A stretch of DNA of 48,976 nt from Acidimicrobiales bacterium (GCA_020630195.1 JAHDBV010000025.1:1-48976); one strand, 5' to 3'; shown: positions 1 through 8,587, counted from the stretch's first letter. Numbers and translations are program-made. The notes: generated by a model from the letters alone, not told the origin.

Positions 1-1
1 C

Positions 2-535
2 AACACCGTGCTGATCATGACCTCGAACCTGGGCACCCAGGATCTGCGCAAGGCCCAGCTGGGCTTCGCCAAGCAGGACGAGGCGGTCTCCTACGAGCGG
101 ATGAAGGAGAAGGTCAACGACGCCCTCAAGGCGCACTTCCGGCCCGAGTTCCTGAACCGCATCGACGAGATCATCGTGTTCCACGAGCTCTCGAAGGAAG
201 AGGTGACCACGATCGTCGACCTGATGATCGCTCGTACCTCGGTCCAGCTCGAGGGCCAGGGCATCGGCCTGGAACTGACGACTGAGGCCAAGCACTTCCT
301 CGGCGATCGGGGCTACGACCCGACGCTCGGTGCTCGTCCGCTGCGTCGTGCGATCCAGCGCATGATCGAAGACGAACTGTCGGAGAAGCTCCTCTACAAG
401 GAGTTCCGCGCCGGTCAGATCATCGTCGTCGACGTCGTCGAGACCGAGGACGGCGACCAGAAGCTGTCGTTCACGCCGCACGAGGGTTTCGAGCCCCCGG
501 CGACCCCCGAGCTGGCCGAGGCCGGCGGGGAGTGA
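2..535 (+). CDS. clpC: ATP-dependent Clp protease ATP-binding subunit ClpC, C-terminal part
   Basis: Partial gene: the reading frame is already open at base 2, and only the last 177 residues are in the window. ClpC is a cytosolic AAA+ hexamer that unfolds substrates and feeds them to ClpP. The fragment starts inside the second AAA+ module (MTSNLGTQ segment) and continues through the arginine-finger region (HFRPEFLNRIDE) into the C-terminal small domain, where GYDPTLGARPLRRAIQ is the typical ClpB/ClpC D2-small signature. The acidic, Pro/Glu-rich tail (TPELAEAGGE) is usual for actinobacterial ClpC. The N-terminal domain and first ATPase lie outside the window. A strong GC hairpin follows the stop. 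Family assignment is secure; ClpC rather than ClpB rests on the tail and on actinobacterial precedent. Confidence 0.93.
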   Translation, partial: NTVLIMTSNLGTQDLRKAQLGFAKQDEAVSYERMKEKVNDALKAHFRPEFLNRIDEIIVFHELSKEEVTTIVDLMIARTSVQLEGQGIGLELTTEAKHFLGDRGYDPTLGARPLRRAIQRMIEDELSEKLLYKEFRAGQIIVVDVVETEDGDQKLSFTPHEGFEPPATPELAEAGGE

Positions 536-566
536 CCCGACGGGGCTGACGTCCCACCATCGAACT

Positions 567-600
567 CGACGAGGCCGGTCCTGCGGGGCCGGCCTCGTCG
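567..600 (+). terminator. GC-rich hairpin terminator after clpC
   Basis: Perfect 12-bp inverted repeat (567-578 with 589-600) and a 10-nt loop, starting 31 bases after the clpC stop. There is no T-run, as is common for intrinsic terminators in high-GC actinobacteria. It separates clpC from the next gene, which has its own promoter-like -10. Confidence 0.6.
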
Positions 601-675
601 CGTCCGGGGAACCCGGCCGTGCGGGGGAGGTGGTGGGCGACCACACGCGCGGGTGGCTGTGTAGGGTCTGCGCCG

Positions 676-2148
676 ATGCGTCGGGCTCCTCGTCTCCGAA
701 GACTCCTCGTCGCTCTCGTGGCGATGGCGGGGCTCGCCGCGTGCGATGTCGACGCCGAGGTGACCGCCACCGTCGAGCCCGAGGGCTCCGGTGTGGTGCA
801 GGTCGACGTGGTGCTCGACGCCGAGGCGACCGACGCCCTCGCCGACCTCGACGACGCCGGCATCGTGCTCGACGATCTGTCCCGGGCCGGCTGGCAGATC
901 GAGCCGCCCGCCCCGCTGGACGACGGTGGCACGCTCGTGTCGGGGTCGAAGCGCTTCGGCACGCCGGAGCAGTTCGGTGAGGTCATGGCCGACCTCACCG
1001 GCGACGAGGGCATCTTCCGCGACTTCGAACTGACCCGGACCACCTCGTTCGCCCGGGTCGACTACACGGTCGACGGCGTCCTCGACCCGTCGGGTGGTCT
1101 CTCCGCCCTCGGCGACCCCGATCTCGACGCCACCCTCGGGGTGCCCGCGGTCGATCTCGCCGCCCGTCTCGGTGCGGCGGCCGAGACGGTCGACGTCGAG
1201 TTCGCCGTGCGTCTGCCCGGTGAGATCGTGCCCGGCTCGGACGGTGTCGTCGACACCTCCGACGAACAGATCGTGCGCTGGTCGACCCGACTCGACCGCT
1301 CCCGGGTGATCGAGACGTCGGCCACCTCGACCACCCGTCAGGTCGCCCCGCTCGTGCTCCGTGGTGTGGCCGCCGTGGCCGCCGTGTTGTTCGTGCTCGT
1401 CCTCTTCGGCCAGCTCCTGCGGGTCCTCCGTCCGGAACGCCGCCGTCGATCGCGGGCCCGGACCCGGCCGACGCCGGTGACCGCCGCACCCGTCGAGCCC
1501 GAGCCCGATGTCGAACCGGATCCCGTGGCGCCCGGGTCGGAGTCGCCGACGGTGGTGGCCATCGACGGCATGGGGGTGCTCTACCGCGAAGGCGACGACG
1601 TGCACCGCGTGCTCATCCCGTTCGCCCGCGAGATGGGCTCGACGGCGAGTGATGCCGAGATCTGGACCCGCTCGCGTTCGGTCTCGCTCGGCCGTCTCAC
1701 CACCACCGAGTTCTGGCGCTCGATCGGGGTGGAGGGTGAACCCGCCGAGCTCGACGCGGCCTACGTGGCCCGCCACCAGCTCACGCCGGGTGTCGTCCGC
1801 TTCCTGCGGGCCCTGCGTGACCGCGACGTCCGGGTGGCGTGTGTGACCAACGACGGCACGACCTGGGCCACGGCGCTGCGACGACGTCACAGCCTGGAGG
1901 GACTCATCGACCCGTGGATCGTCTCGGGTGCGGTGGGCATCCGGAAGCCCGACGGTCCGATCTTCGAGGTGCTGCGTCGGATGACGGGTGAACCGGCGGG
2001 CTCGATCCTCGTCATCGACGACGACCTCGACATCCTCGACGAGGCGCGTGCACTCGGGTACCGGACCGCCTGGTTCGCCCCCGACGGCACCGACGAGGAG
2101 CGCCGGGAGCACTCGATCCTGCGCGGCTTCGGACCCGACGAGGCCTGA
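676..2148 (+). CDS. Lipoprotein with one membrane helix and a cytoplasmic HAD-like hydrolase domain
   Basis: Predicted 490 aa. The start at 676 follows a TAGGGT box (662-667) by 8 nt and places a signal peptide ending in the lipobox LAAC (Cys23) at the N-terminus. Residues about 25-220 are an acidic extracytoplasmic domain resembling LppM/DUF3153-type actinobacterial lipoproteins (weak match by eye). A hydrophobic helix follows (about 224-249), then a basic, Pro-rich linker, then a HAD domain from about residue 290. HAD motif I is IDGMGVLY with the nucleophile Asp297; the usual second Asp (DxD) is Met. Motif II is CVTNDG, motif III is RKPDG and motif IV is VIDDDLD. The HAD part would lie in the cytoplasm. 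The Met substitution leaves phosphatase chemistry uncertain, since HAD enzymes lacking the second Asp include dehalogenases. Substrate unknown. Confidence 0.75.
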   Translation: MRRAPRLRRLLVALVAMAGLAACDVDAEVTATVEPEGSGVVQVDVVLDAEATDALADLDDAGIVLDDLSRAGWQIEPPAPLDDGGTLVSGSKRFGTPEQFGEVMADLTGDEGIFRDFELTRTTSFARVDYTVDGVLDPSGGLSALGDPDLDATLGVPAVDLAARLGAAAETVDVEFAVRLPGEIVPGSDGVVDTSDEQIVRWSTRLDRSRVIETSATSTTRQVAPLVLRGVAAVAAVLFVLVLFGQLLRVLRPERRRRSRARTRPTPVTAAPVEPEPDVEPDPVAPGSESPTVVAIDGMGVLYREGDDVHRVLIPFAREMGSTASDAEIWTRSRSVSLGRLTTTEFWRSIGVEGEPAELDAAYVARHQLTPGVVRFLRALRDRDVRVACVTNDGTTWATALRRRHSLEGLIDPWIVSGAVGIRKPDGPIFEVLRRMTGEPAGSILVIDDDLDILDEARALGYRTAWFAPDGTDEERREHSILRGFGPDEA

Positions 2149-2198
2149 ACTCGCCCGAACAGGTGTTCGTTGTCACTCCGAGTCCGTAGGGTCGGTCC

Positions 2199-3542
2199 AT
2201 GGCCCGATCGCGGACGACCCATCGCTGCACCTCGTGTGGATCCACCACCGCCCAGTGGACGGGTCGGTGTGCCGGGTGTGGCGAGTGGGGGACCGTCGAG
2301 GTCATCGCCGCGGAGGGCCGCCCGGTCGCCTCCGCGGCCGCCCAGCCACTGTCCTCGTTCGAGACCGAGGCCTCGATCCCGAGCCCGCTCGGCATCGACG
2401 AACTGGATCGGGTGTTGGCCGGCGGTGTCGTGCCGGGCTCGGTGACCCTGCTCGCCGGCGAACCCGGCATCGGCAAGTCGACGCTCGCACTCCAGGCCGC
2501 CTGTCGGGTGGCGTCGTCGGGCGCCACCGTGCTGTACGTGGCCGGGGAGGAGGCCCCTGAGCAGGTGGCGTCGCGAGCCCGCCGTCTCGGTCCCGTGCCG
2601 CCGTCGTTGCTCGTCGTGACCGACACCGATGTCGACGCGGTGGCCGCCCTCGTCGCCGAGACCCGTCCCCAGATCGTCGTCGTCGATTCGTTGCAGTCGC
2701 TGAGCACGTCGGGGGTCGACGGCGCCGCCGGCGCCTTGTCCCAGCTGCGGGCCTGCACCGGCGCCCTCGTCGGTGCCGCCAAGCGTCATGCCGTGTCGGT
2801 GCTCGCCATCGGCCACGTCACGAAGGACGGGGCGATGGCCGGCCCGCGGGTGCTCGAGCACGTCGTCGACACCGTGCTCTCGGTCGAGGGAGACCGCTCC
2901 GGCACGCTGCGCTTCCTCCGGGCCCTCAAGCACCGCTTCGGCCCCACCTCCGAGGTGGGCCTGTTCGAGATGGCCTCCGAAGGCCTCGTCGGTGTGCCCG
3001 ATGCGTCGGCCCGCTTCCTGGCCGACCGGCGCGCCGGCGCGCCCGGTTCGGTCGCCGTGCCCATCGTCGACGGCCGTCGATCGCTCGTGGTGGAGCTCCA
3101 GGCGCTCGTCACCGCACCCACCGCCGGGCCGACCCGATCGGTTCGTTCGCTCGACAGCGGCCGGCTCGATCTCGTGACCGCCGTGCTGGGGGCCCACACC
3201 GCGGTCGCGATCGGCCAGCAGAGCCTGTTCGCCTCGGTGGCCGGTGGTGTCCGTCTGCAGGACCCGGGCGCCGACCTCGGCCTCGCGGTCGCCCTCGCCT
3301 CGTCGATCCACGGTGCCGGGATCCCTCCCGAGGTGATCGTGTTCGGCGAGCTCGGCCTCACCGGCGAGGTCCGGGGTGTGCCGGCGCCGGTGCAGCGGTT
3401 GCACGAGGCCTTCCGGTGCGGATTCCGCACCGCCATCGTGCCGGCCTCCACCCCCGACGGCCCGACGGGTCTCCGGCTCATCCGGGTCGACGATCTCGGC
3501 ACGGCGTTGCGGTGGTTCCTCCCTGCGGACGCGACGGCCTGA
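2199..3542 (+). CDS. radA: DNA repair protein RadA
   Basis: 447 aa, full length for RadA (Sms), a RecA-like ATPase that helps process recombination intermediates. The N-terminal zinc finger has Cys10, Cys13, Cys24 and Cys27. Walker A is GEPGIGKS (residues 87-94), and the RadA-specific KNRFG-type motif appears as KHRFG from Lys244. The C-terminal third is the Lon-protease-like domain (GADLGLAVALASS, GELGLTGEVRGV). ATG 2199 lies 6 nt after TAGGGT (2187-2192), so the message is probably leaderless. disA follows 41 bases downstream, an arrangement conserved in many Gram-positive bacteria, where RadA and DisA interact. Confidence 0.96.
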   Translation: MARSRTTHRCTSCGSTTAQWTGRCAGCGEWGTVEVIAAEGRPVASAAAQPLSSFETEASIPSPLGIDELDRVLAGGVVPGSVTLLAGEPGIGKSTLALQAACRVASSGATVLYVAGEEAPEQVASRARRLGPVPPSLLVVTDTDVDAVAALVAETRPQIVVVDSLQSLSTSGVDGAAGALSQLRACTGALVGAAKRHAVSVLAIGHVTKDGAMAGPRVLEHVVDTVLSVEGDRSGTLRFLRALKHRFGPTSEVGLFEMASEGLVGVPDASARFLADRRAGAPGSVAVPIVDGRRSLVVELQALVTAPTAGPTRSVRSLDSGRLDLVTAVLGAHTAVAIGQQSLFASVAGGVRLQDPGADLGLAVALASSIHGAGIPPEVIVFGELGLTGEVRGVPAPVQRLHEAFRCGFRTAIVPASTPDGPTGLRLIRVDDLGTALRWFLPADATA

Positions 3543-3583
3543 CCAATCCGGGTCGGGTCCGCCACTCGGTCTACGATGGGGCA

Positions 3584-4663
3584 GTGGAACCCCGCCGCGA
3601 TCGTGCACTGCTCGCCGCTCTCGCGCAGGTGGCTCCCGGCTCGCCGCTCCGGGAAGGAATCAACCGGATCCTCCAGTCGGGGCGTGGTGGCCTGATCGTC
3701 ATCGGCGACGGCCCCGAGGTGCTCAACATCTGCTCGGGCGGGTTCCTGCTCGACGCCGCGTTCACCCCCCAGCGCATGGCCGAGCTGGCCAAGATGGACG
3801 GCGCGATCATCCTCGCCGCCGACGGGTCCCGGATCGCCCGGGCCAACGTGCACCTCGTGCCCAATCCGAACGTCGCCACGGTCGAGACGGGCACCCGTCA
3901 CCGCACCGCCGAGCGGGTCGCCCGATCACTCAACGTCCCGGTCGTGTCGGTGTCGGAGTCGCGCAAGGTCATCCAGGTGTACGTGGGCGACCAGTCGCGC
4001 CCGCTCGAACCGGTCTCCCGCCTGCTCGATCGTTCGAATCAGGCCCTCCACACACTCGAGCGGTATCGCATCCGCTGGGTCGAGGTGTCCCGCGCGCTGT
4101 CGGCGCTGGAGGTCGAGGATCTCGCCACCCGCGGCGACGTCGTCGAGCTGCTCCAGCGCACCGAGATGGTGCTCCGCATCGCCGACGAGCTCGACCGGAA
4201 CCTCGTCGAGCTCGGCTCCGACGGTCGCCTCGTCCGGCTCCAGCTCGACGAACTCGTGGGTGGCGTCATCAGCGACCATCGCGCCGTGCTCAGCGACTAC
4301 GCCTCGGCGGAGCTGCTCGTCGAGGGCAGCGAGATGGTGGAGCAGGCGCTGCGGTCACTCGACGACGACGAACTGTTCGACGACGTCGCCGTGGCCACGG
4401 CCATCGGGTTGCCCGATTCGGACGATCCCGACGGTGCCATCGAACCCCGTGGTCACCGCATTCTCCAGCGCCTGCCCCGCGTGCCCGACGCCGTCGTGGC
4501 GTCGATCGTGGAACAGGCCGGCCCGCTCAGCCGACTCCTGCGGGCCACGCCCGATGAGCTCGCGAAACTCGACGGCGTCGACCCCGCTCGGGCGATCGCG
4601 GTGAAGGAGGGTCTCGCTCGGGTCGCCGAAGCGACGATCCTCGAGCGCTACCAGCAGGGTTGA
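3584..4663 (+). CDS. disA: DNA integrity scanning diadenylate cyclase DisA
   Basis: 359 aa with GTG start, the normal length for DisA. It condenses two ATP into c-di-AMP and scans DNA for branched structures. The N-terminal DAC domain has the catalytic DGA motif (Asp72, MDGAII) and the RHR motif (GTRHRTAERVA). A helical spine follows, then a C-terminal helix-hairpin-helix DNA-binding region (LPRVPDAVVASIV and LAKLDGVDPARA). The start was chosen because GTG 3584 lies 6 nt after TACGAT (3572-3577) and gives the standard N-terminus; an upstream in-frame ATG would add a basic, unlikely extension overlapping radA. No c-di-AMP phosphodiesterase is visible in this window. Confidence 0.95.
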   Translation: MEPRRDRALLAALAQVAPGSPLREGINRILQSGRGGLIVIGDGPEVLNICSGGFLLDAAFTPQRMAELAKMDGAIILAADGSRIARANVHLVPNPNVATVETGTRHRTAERVARSLNVPVVSVSESRKVIQVYVGDQSRPLEPVSRLLDRSNQALHTLERYRIRWVEVSRALSALEVEDLATRGDVVELLQRTEMVLRIADELDRNLVELGSDGRLVRLQLDELVGGVISDHRAVLSDYASAELLVEGSEMVEQALRSLDDDELFDDVAVATAIGLPDSDDPDGAIEPRGHRILQRLPRVPDAVVASIVEQAGPLSRLLRATPDELAKLDGVDPARAIAVKEGLARVAEATILERYQQG

Positions 4664-4670
4664 GGGCCGC

Positions 4671-5330
4671 TCAGCGCGCTCGCAGCTCGAGCTGGTCCCG
4701 CTTGAGGATGCGGTACCGGCGCTCGCGCTGTTCGAGCCAGCCGAGCCGGACGAACGAGGCGATCGCCTTGTTCACCCGTTCCCGTGACGCACCGACCATG
4801 CCGGCCAGCTCCTCCTGGGTGACGGGCAGCGAGAAGTCGTCGGCGTCGCCGGCGATCTCGAGCAGACGCTTGGCGGTTCGCCCGGTGACGTCGAGGAACA
4901 CCGAGTCGGCGAGGACCCCGTCCATCACGCGGAGGCGGGTCGAGAGGAGCTCGACGACACGCCACAACTCGCTCGGCTTGCGCTCGTAGAGCGCCTTCAG
5001 CGGCTCGTAGGGCACGGCCACCACCGAGGAGGGCTCGAGCGCCCGGGCGTCGGTCGAGCGGAGCTGGCCGTCGAACAGCGGCATCTCGCCGAACAGGTCG
5101 CCCGGCTCCATGAGCGCGACGACCGACTCGCGGCCGTCGATCGAGCGGTTGACCATCGCGATCCGGCCACCGGTGACGACGTAGAGCTCGGTCGGCTCGT
5201 CGTTCTCCCCGAACAGCACGTCACCCCGGTTCAGATCCCGGGCCACCCCGGCCGATGCGAGCTCGGCCAGGTCGTCGTCACTCAGGTCACGGAACAGCTC
5301 GGTGGTCCGCAGGTGTGTCATGTCGACCAT
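4671..5330 (-). CDS. Crp/Fnr-family transcriptional regulator (GlxR/Crp-like)
   Basis: 219 aa, close to the size of mycobacterial Crp and corynebacterial GlxR. The N-terminal cyclic-nucleotide-binding domain contains GDLFGEMPLFDG followed by LRSTDA, which aligns with the FGE...RTSSA phosphate-binding cassette of cAMP receptors. The Arg is kept and Ser/Thr are nearby, so cAMP binding is plausible. The C-terminal winged helix has the recognition-helix pattern QEELAGMVGASRERVNKAI. Start 5330 is preferred because TACGGT (complement of 5337-5342) lies 6 nt upstream; ATG at 5321 is an alternative. It converges on disA with only 7 bases between the stops. Regulon unknown. Confidence 0.85.
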   Translation of the reverse strand: MVDMTHLRTTELFRDLSDDDLAELASAGVARDLNRGDVLFGENDEPTELYVVTGGRIAMVNRSIDGRESVVALMEPGDLFGEMPLFDGQLRSTDARALEPSSVVAVPYEPLKALYERKPSELWRVVELLSTRLRVMDGVLADSVFLDVTGRTAKRLLEIAGDADDFSLPVTQEELAGMVGASRERVNKAIASFVRLGWLEQRERRYRILKRDQLELRAR

Positions 5331-5451
5331 CAGCGCACCGTACCCGACCACGGCGTGGCGGGTGTCACGTGGGCATCAGGTTCGGGCCGCGATGGGCGAG
5401 CCCGCCCACCGGCCCCGAGACCGGGGGAGAGGGCCCGGTAGGGTCGCGCCC

Positions 5452-6105
5452 GTGGAGACCTGGTCGATCGTGGTCGCCGCCGGGTCGGGCCGCCGATTCG
5501 GGGGGCCGAAACAGGTGGAGCTGCTCGACGGACGCCGGGTGGTCGAGCGGAGTGTGGCCGCCATGGCCGCCGCCACCGTCGGCGTGGTCGTGGTGACCAC
5601 CGGCGACCTCGTGGCCGACCTCGGTGCGCTGCCCGGGGTGGCCGCTGCGGTCGAGGGTGGCGAGACCCGCTCGGCGTCGGTCCGCAACGGCCTCGCCGCG
5701 CTGCCCGACAGCGCCACCCACGTGCTCGTCCACGACGCCGCCCGGCCGCTGGTGCCCGACGCCGTCGTGGCCGCCGTCGTCGAGGCCCTCGCCGACGGGG
5801 CCGATGGCTCGGTGCCGGTCGTTCCCGTGACCGACTCGCTCCGCACGCTCGAGGGCACCCCCGTCGACCGTGCGGGCCTCGTGGCGGTCCAGACCCCGCA
5901 GGGTTTCCGGCGCTCGGCGCTCGCCGATGCCCACGCCGCCGCGGCCGACGCCACCGACGACGCCACCCTCGTCTCCCGACGAGGTGGCACGGTCGTCCAC
6001 GTCGCCGGCGACCCGATCAACCTCAAGATCACCGATCCGTCCGATCTCGCCGTGGCCGAGGCACTGCTCGCCCACCACCGACGCAACGGAGCCCGACCGT
6101 CATGA
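5452..6105 (+). CDS. ispD: 2-C-methyl-D-erythritol 4-phosphate cytidylyltransferase IspD
   Basis: 217 aa. Catalyses CTP + MEP to CDP-ME, the third step of the MEP isoprenoid pathway. The N-terminal nucleotide-binding loop VVAAGSGRRFGGPKQ is diagnostic; VHDAARPLVP and the C-terminal NLKITDPSDLAVAEALL also fit IspD. GTG 5452 sits 7 nt after TAGGGT (5439-5444), which argues for a leaderless start. It overlaps ispF by 4 nt (ATGA), giving an ispD-ispF-rlmB operon. Slightly short relative to E. coli IspD (236 aa), but nothing essential appears to be missing. Confidence 0.94.
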   Translation: METWSIVVAAGSGRRFGGPKQVELLDGRRVVERSVAAMAAATVGVVVVTTGDLVADLGALPGVAAAVEGGETRSASVRNGLAALPDSATHVLVHDAARPLVPDAVVAAVVEALADGADGSVPVVPVTDSLRTLEGTPVDRAGLVAVQTPQGFRRSALADAHAAAADATDDATLVSRRGGTVVHVAGDPINLKITDPSDLAVAEALLAHHRRNGARPS

Positions 6106-6572
6106 CCGACTTCCGTGTGGGCCAGGGGTTCGACGTGCACCCGTGGTCGGATGATCCCGAACGCCGACTCGTGCTCGGTGGGGTGACCTTCGAGGGCCCC
6201 GGCCTCACCGGCCACTCCGACGCCGACGTGGCCGCCCACGCCTGCACCGACGCCCTGCTCGGTGCCGCGGGGCTCGGCGACATCGGGCAGCTGTTCCCCG
6301 ACACCGATCCGGCCCTCGCGGGTGCCGACAGCCTCGCGCTGTTGACCGAAGCCGCCCGGCGGGCCGCGGATGCGGGTTGGGTCGTGGTCAACATCGACTG
6401 CACCCTGATCCTGGATGCGCCGAAGATCGGCCCCCACAAGACCGAGATGATGCAGCGCCTGTCCGCTGCGGCGGGAGGACCCGTGACCGTGAAGGGCAAG
6501 AGGACCGAAGGTGTCGCCGGCCTCGCCGGCGGCGTGCAGGGCCACGCCGTGGCACTGGTGCGGGCCCGATGA
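6102..6572 (+). CDS. ispF: 2-C-methyl-D-erythritol 2,4-cyclodiphosphate synthase IspF
   Basis: 156 aa, normal family length. Cyclises CDP-ME 2-phosphate to MEcPP with release of CMP; works as a trimer. The metal ligands are in VGQGFDVHPW (Asp-x-His), with a third His in LTGHSDADVAAHACTDALLG. GDIGQLFPDTD and the IGPHKTEMM loop are conserved. The usual TTTEGLG near the C-terminus appears as KRTEGVAG. The start overlaps the ispD stop by 4 nt and the stop overlaps the rlmB start by 4 nt, so translation is probably coupled. Confidence 0.95.
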   Translation: MTDFRVGQGFDVHPWSDDPERRLVLGGVTFEGPGLTGHSDADVAAHACTDALLGAAGLGDIGQLFPDTDPALAGADSLALLTEAARRAADAGWVVVNIDCTLILDAPKIGPHKTEMMQRLSAAAGGPVTVKGKRTEGVAGLAGGVQGHAVALVRAR

Positions 6573-7468
6573 GCGCCCCCCGCAAGCGCGGCCGTCGTGG
6601 CGGCGCGAACAAGGGCGGCCCGCCGGCCAATCGCAAAGCCGATGGTGGTGGCCGCCGTCCCGACGGCGGCAACGAACGGAACCGGCGCCCACCGCGTGCG
6701 GCCAAGGGGCTCGGTGGCGATCAGATCGAGGGTCGCCACGCCGTGCGTGAGCTCCTGCTCGCCGGCAACCGTCGGGTGCGTGAGGTCTGGGTGATCGAGG
6801 AGCTCGACGACGCCCCCATCCTCGAAGACATCGAGGAGCTCTGCCACGAGCTGCGCATCCCGCACAAGGTCGTGACCCGGCGCCGCTTCTCCACCGAGGC
6901 ACTCACCGAGAGCCATCAGGGGGTGCTCGCCCGGGCCGAACCGGTCCCGTCCACCGAGCTCGACGTGCTCGCCACCCGGCCGGGGGCGTTCCTCCTCGTC
7001 CTCGACGGCGTGACCGACCCTGGCAATCTCGGCGCGATCCTCCGGACCGCGGAGTGTGCCGGTGTCACCGGCGTCGTCGTGCCGAAGCACCGCGCCGTGC
7101 ATCTCACGCCGACGGTCACCAAGACCGCGGCCGGCGCCATCGAACACCTGCCGATGGCCCTCGTCGGGGGCATCCCGACGGCGTTGCGCATGTTGAACCA
7201 ACTCGGTGTCCGCACGATCGGCCTCGATGCCGGTGGTGAGGAGTCGTTGTTCGAGTTGCCGCTCGAGGCCGATCAGCCCGTCGCGCTGGTGCTCGGCGCC
7301 GAAGGTGACGGTCTGTCACGCCTGGTGCGGGAACGGGTCGACCATCTGGCCAACATCCCGCTCGGTGGTCGGCTGAACAGCCTCAATGTCGCCATGGCCG
7401 GTGCGGTCGCCTGTTTCGAGGTGGTCCGCCGTCGGACGGCCGTGTCCGACGTGCCACCGTCCGCCTGA
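6569..7468 (+). CDS. rlmB: 23S rRNA 2'-O-methyltransferase RlmB / TrmH family
   Basis: 299 aa SpoU-class (SPOUT knot) methyltransferase. The first 45 residues are a Lys/Arg/Gly/Pro-rich disordered extension typical of actinobacterial members. A SpoU substrate-binding domain follows (GRHAVRELLLAG), then the knotted catalytic domain with motif 1 NLGAILRTAECAG, motif 2 LVLGAEGDGL and motif 3 LNSLNVAMAGAVACFE. By homology it methylates G2251 (E. coli numbering) of 23S rRNA; a TrmH-like tRNA target cannot be excluded. The start ATG at 6569 overlaps ispF by 4 nt. cysS, often found between ispF and rlmB in actinobacteria, is absent here. A bulged hairpin follows. Confidence 0.9.
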   Translation: MSAPRKRGRRGGANKGGPPANRKADGGGRRPDGGNERNRRPPRAAKGLGGDQIEGRHAVRELLLAGNRRVREVWVIEELDDAPILEDIEELCHELRIPHKVVTRRRFSTEALTESHQGVLARAEPVPSTELDVLATRPGAFLLVLDGVTDPGNLGAILRTAECAGVTGVVVPKHRAVHLTPTVTKTAAGAIEHLPMALVGGIPTALRMLNQLGVRTIGLDAGGEESLFELPLEADQPVALVLGAEGDGLSRLVRERVDHLANIPLGGRLNSLNVAMAGAVACFEVVRRRTAVSDVPPSA

Positions 7469-7490
7469 TCCGCCGGGATCCGCCGGTGTG

Positions 7491-7514
7491 GGCCGGGACC
7501 GTGATGGTCCGGCC
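7491..7514 (+). terminator. Hairpin terminator after rlmB
   Basis: Inverted repeat 7491-7500 / 7506-7514 with one bulged base and a 5-nt loop, 23 bases after the rlmB stop. No T-run. It marks the left limit of the housekeeping block before the accessory island. Confidence 0.5.
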
Positions 7515-7528
7515 GTTCGGTGGGCCTC

Positions 7529-7702
7529 TCAGCCCGCCAGCGGTCGGGGGGTGACGCCGGCCTGCAGCAGGTCGGCTTCGACGGCGTCGGCCGACGAGCC
7601 GTCGCGGCGTGCGATCTCGGCGATCGAGAAGCCCGCGTAGTAGTCGATCACCGTCGCCAGGTTGTTCACCTTGCGGCGGTCGTGGGATGAGTTTCGCTCC
7701 AT
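7529..7702 (-). CDS. Small putative helix-turn-helix protein
   Basis: 57 aa, not recognised. The central part (SIAEIARRDGSSADAVEADL) reads like the helix-turn-helix of sigma-region-4 or transposase-type domains, preceded by a short helix (ATVIDYYAGF). The start ATG 7702 was chosen because the open frame further upstream has no plausible protein character; no clear ribosome-binding site is seen. It converges on rlmB. It may be a real small regulator or the end of a decayed gene at the island boundary. Confidence 0.35.
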   Translation of the reverse strand: MERNSSHDRRKVNNLATVIDYYAGFSIAEIARRDGSSADAVEADLLQAGVTPRPLAG

Positions 7703-7998
7703 GCCAATCCGTCGGCCCGAGGCGCCGGAGCACCCATGCGGCGATCGGACACTTGCCCACGGGTGGTCTGACCGCCACCCCCGCATCGGGGCGGGGCCGT
7801 CGGGACGGGGCGCCGACGGGCGGCCTCACCCGTTCGGGTCGGGAACTCTCACCCGTCGTCGGGTGGGTGCGCTCTCCCAGCGGACGGCGAGAACCGCTTG
7901 ATCCAGCGGTCCGAGATCGCGAAGCCGATCCCGCCCGACCCGACGACGGTTCGCCAACCGGGGGAATCGAGCCCCCGAGGCATGGGGAGGGATACCCC

Positions 7999-8395
7999 CT
8001 CGGCGGGACCCGAACGAGGCAGGTCCGGCCCGGAAGCGTGTGCTCGTCGTCGGAGCGGTCGGCTTCGAACCCGCCCGATCAGCTTCGGCCGCCGTCTTGG
8101 CAGCGTGGCAAGCGGAGCACACGTCTGAAGGTTCGTGGGCTCGTGCCCTCGCTGCCGGTCGATGTGATCGACCTCGGGCGACGAGGCGTGGCGGTGGCAT
8201 TGCTGGCACGTCGACCGGTCACGGCGAATCGCTCGCCGCCCGCGACGGCCCCGGTCGTCAGGCAACCGGGCCCGACGGGCGGAGGCCTCCCAACTTTCGG
8301 AGTGTGCATCGCGCACGGCACCAGGTTCGGACACCCATGAGCGGCGCAAACCGCCCGGGTGGTCGCCTCGGCAGCAGCCGATGCCGAGCTCGGGG
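7999..8395 (-). pseudogene. HNH endonuclease relic with two frameshifts
   Basis: Three minus-strand frames must be joined to read a phage-type HNH nuclease. An N-terminal zinc knuckle CAAHGCPNLVPCAMH (about 8305-8350) runs into SWEASARRARLP after loss of one base in the A-run (T-run 8295-8297 on the plus strand). The same frame gives CQQCHRHAS and EVDHIDRQRGHEPTNLQ (about 8127-8208). Another missing base near 8122-8125 shifts into VCSACHAAKTAAEA (about 8080-8122). The order knuckle, CxxC, VDHI, N, CxxCH is that of actinophage/actinobacterial HNH proteins. Each shift is one base, so the gene is either recently inactivated or the sequence has errors. Outer limits are approximate. The interval 7703-7998 shows no other gene I can support. 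Confidence 0.65.
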
Positions 8396-8587
8396 AGACC
8401 CCCGAAGCGGCCGTGCGCTAAGGCCGCTCCCAACGCAGACGTGCGAGCGTAGAAGTCGGGACGCGCTCACAAGTCACCGTGTATCCCCTGCCTTCCGCGC
8501 TGTGGCCTTGTCCGGGCTTCGCTGGGACGACGGGCAACGCTCAGAGCGGATCGCGCGGCGGGCCTTTCCCCGGAATGTTGAGTCCAC

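Noticed and set aside
7951..8000. tRNA T-arm-like sequence on the minus strand (GGGGG-CTCGATT-CCCCC)
   Set aside because: No acceptor 5' strand, D-arm or anticodon arm at the right distance, and no match to the 3' end of tRNA-Thr at 13810, so it is neither a tRNA nor the missing attachment site.
8040..8080. TTCGAACC, resembling a tRNA T-loop
   Set aside because: It falls in the decayed HNH coding sequence (AGSKPTAP), and no cloverleaf can be drawn around it.
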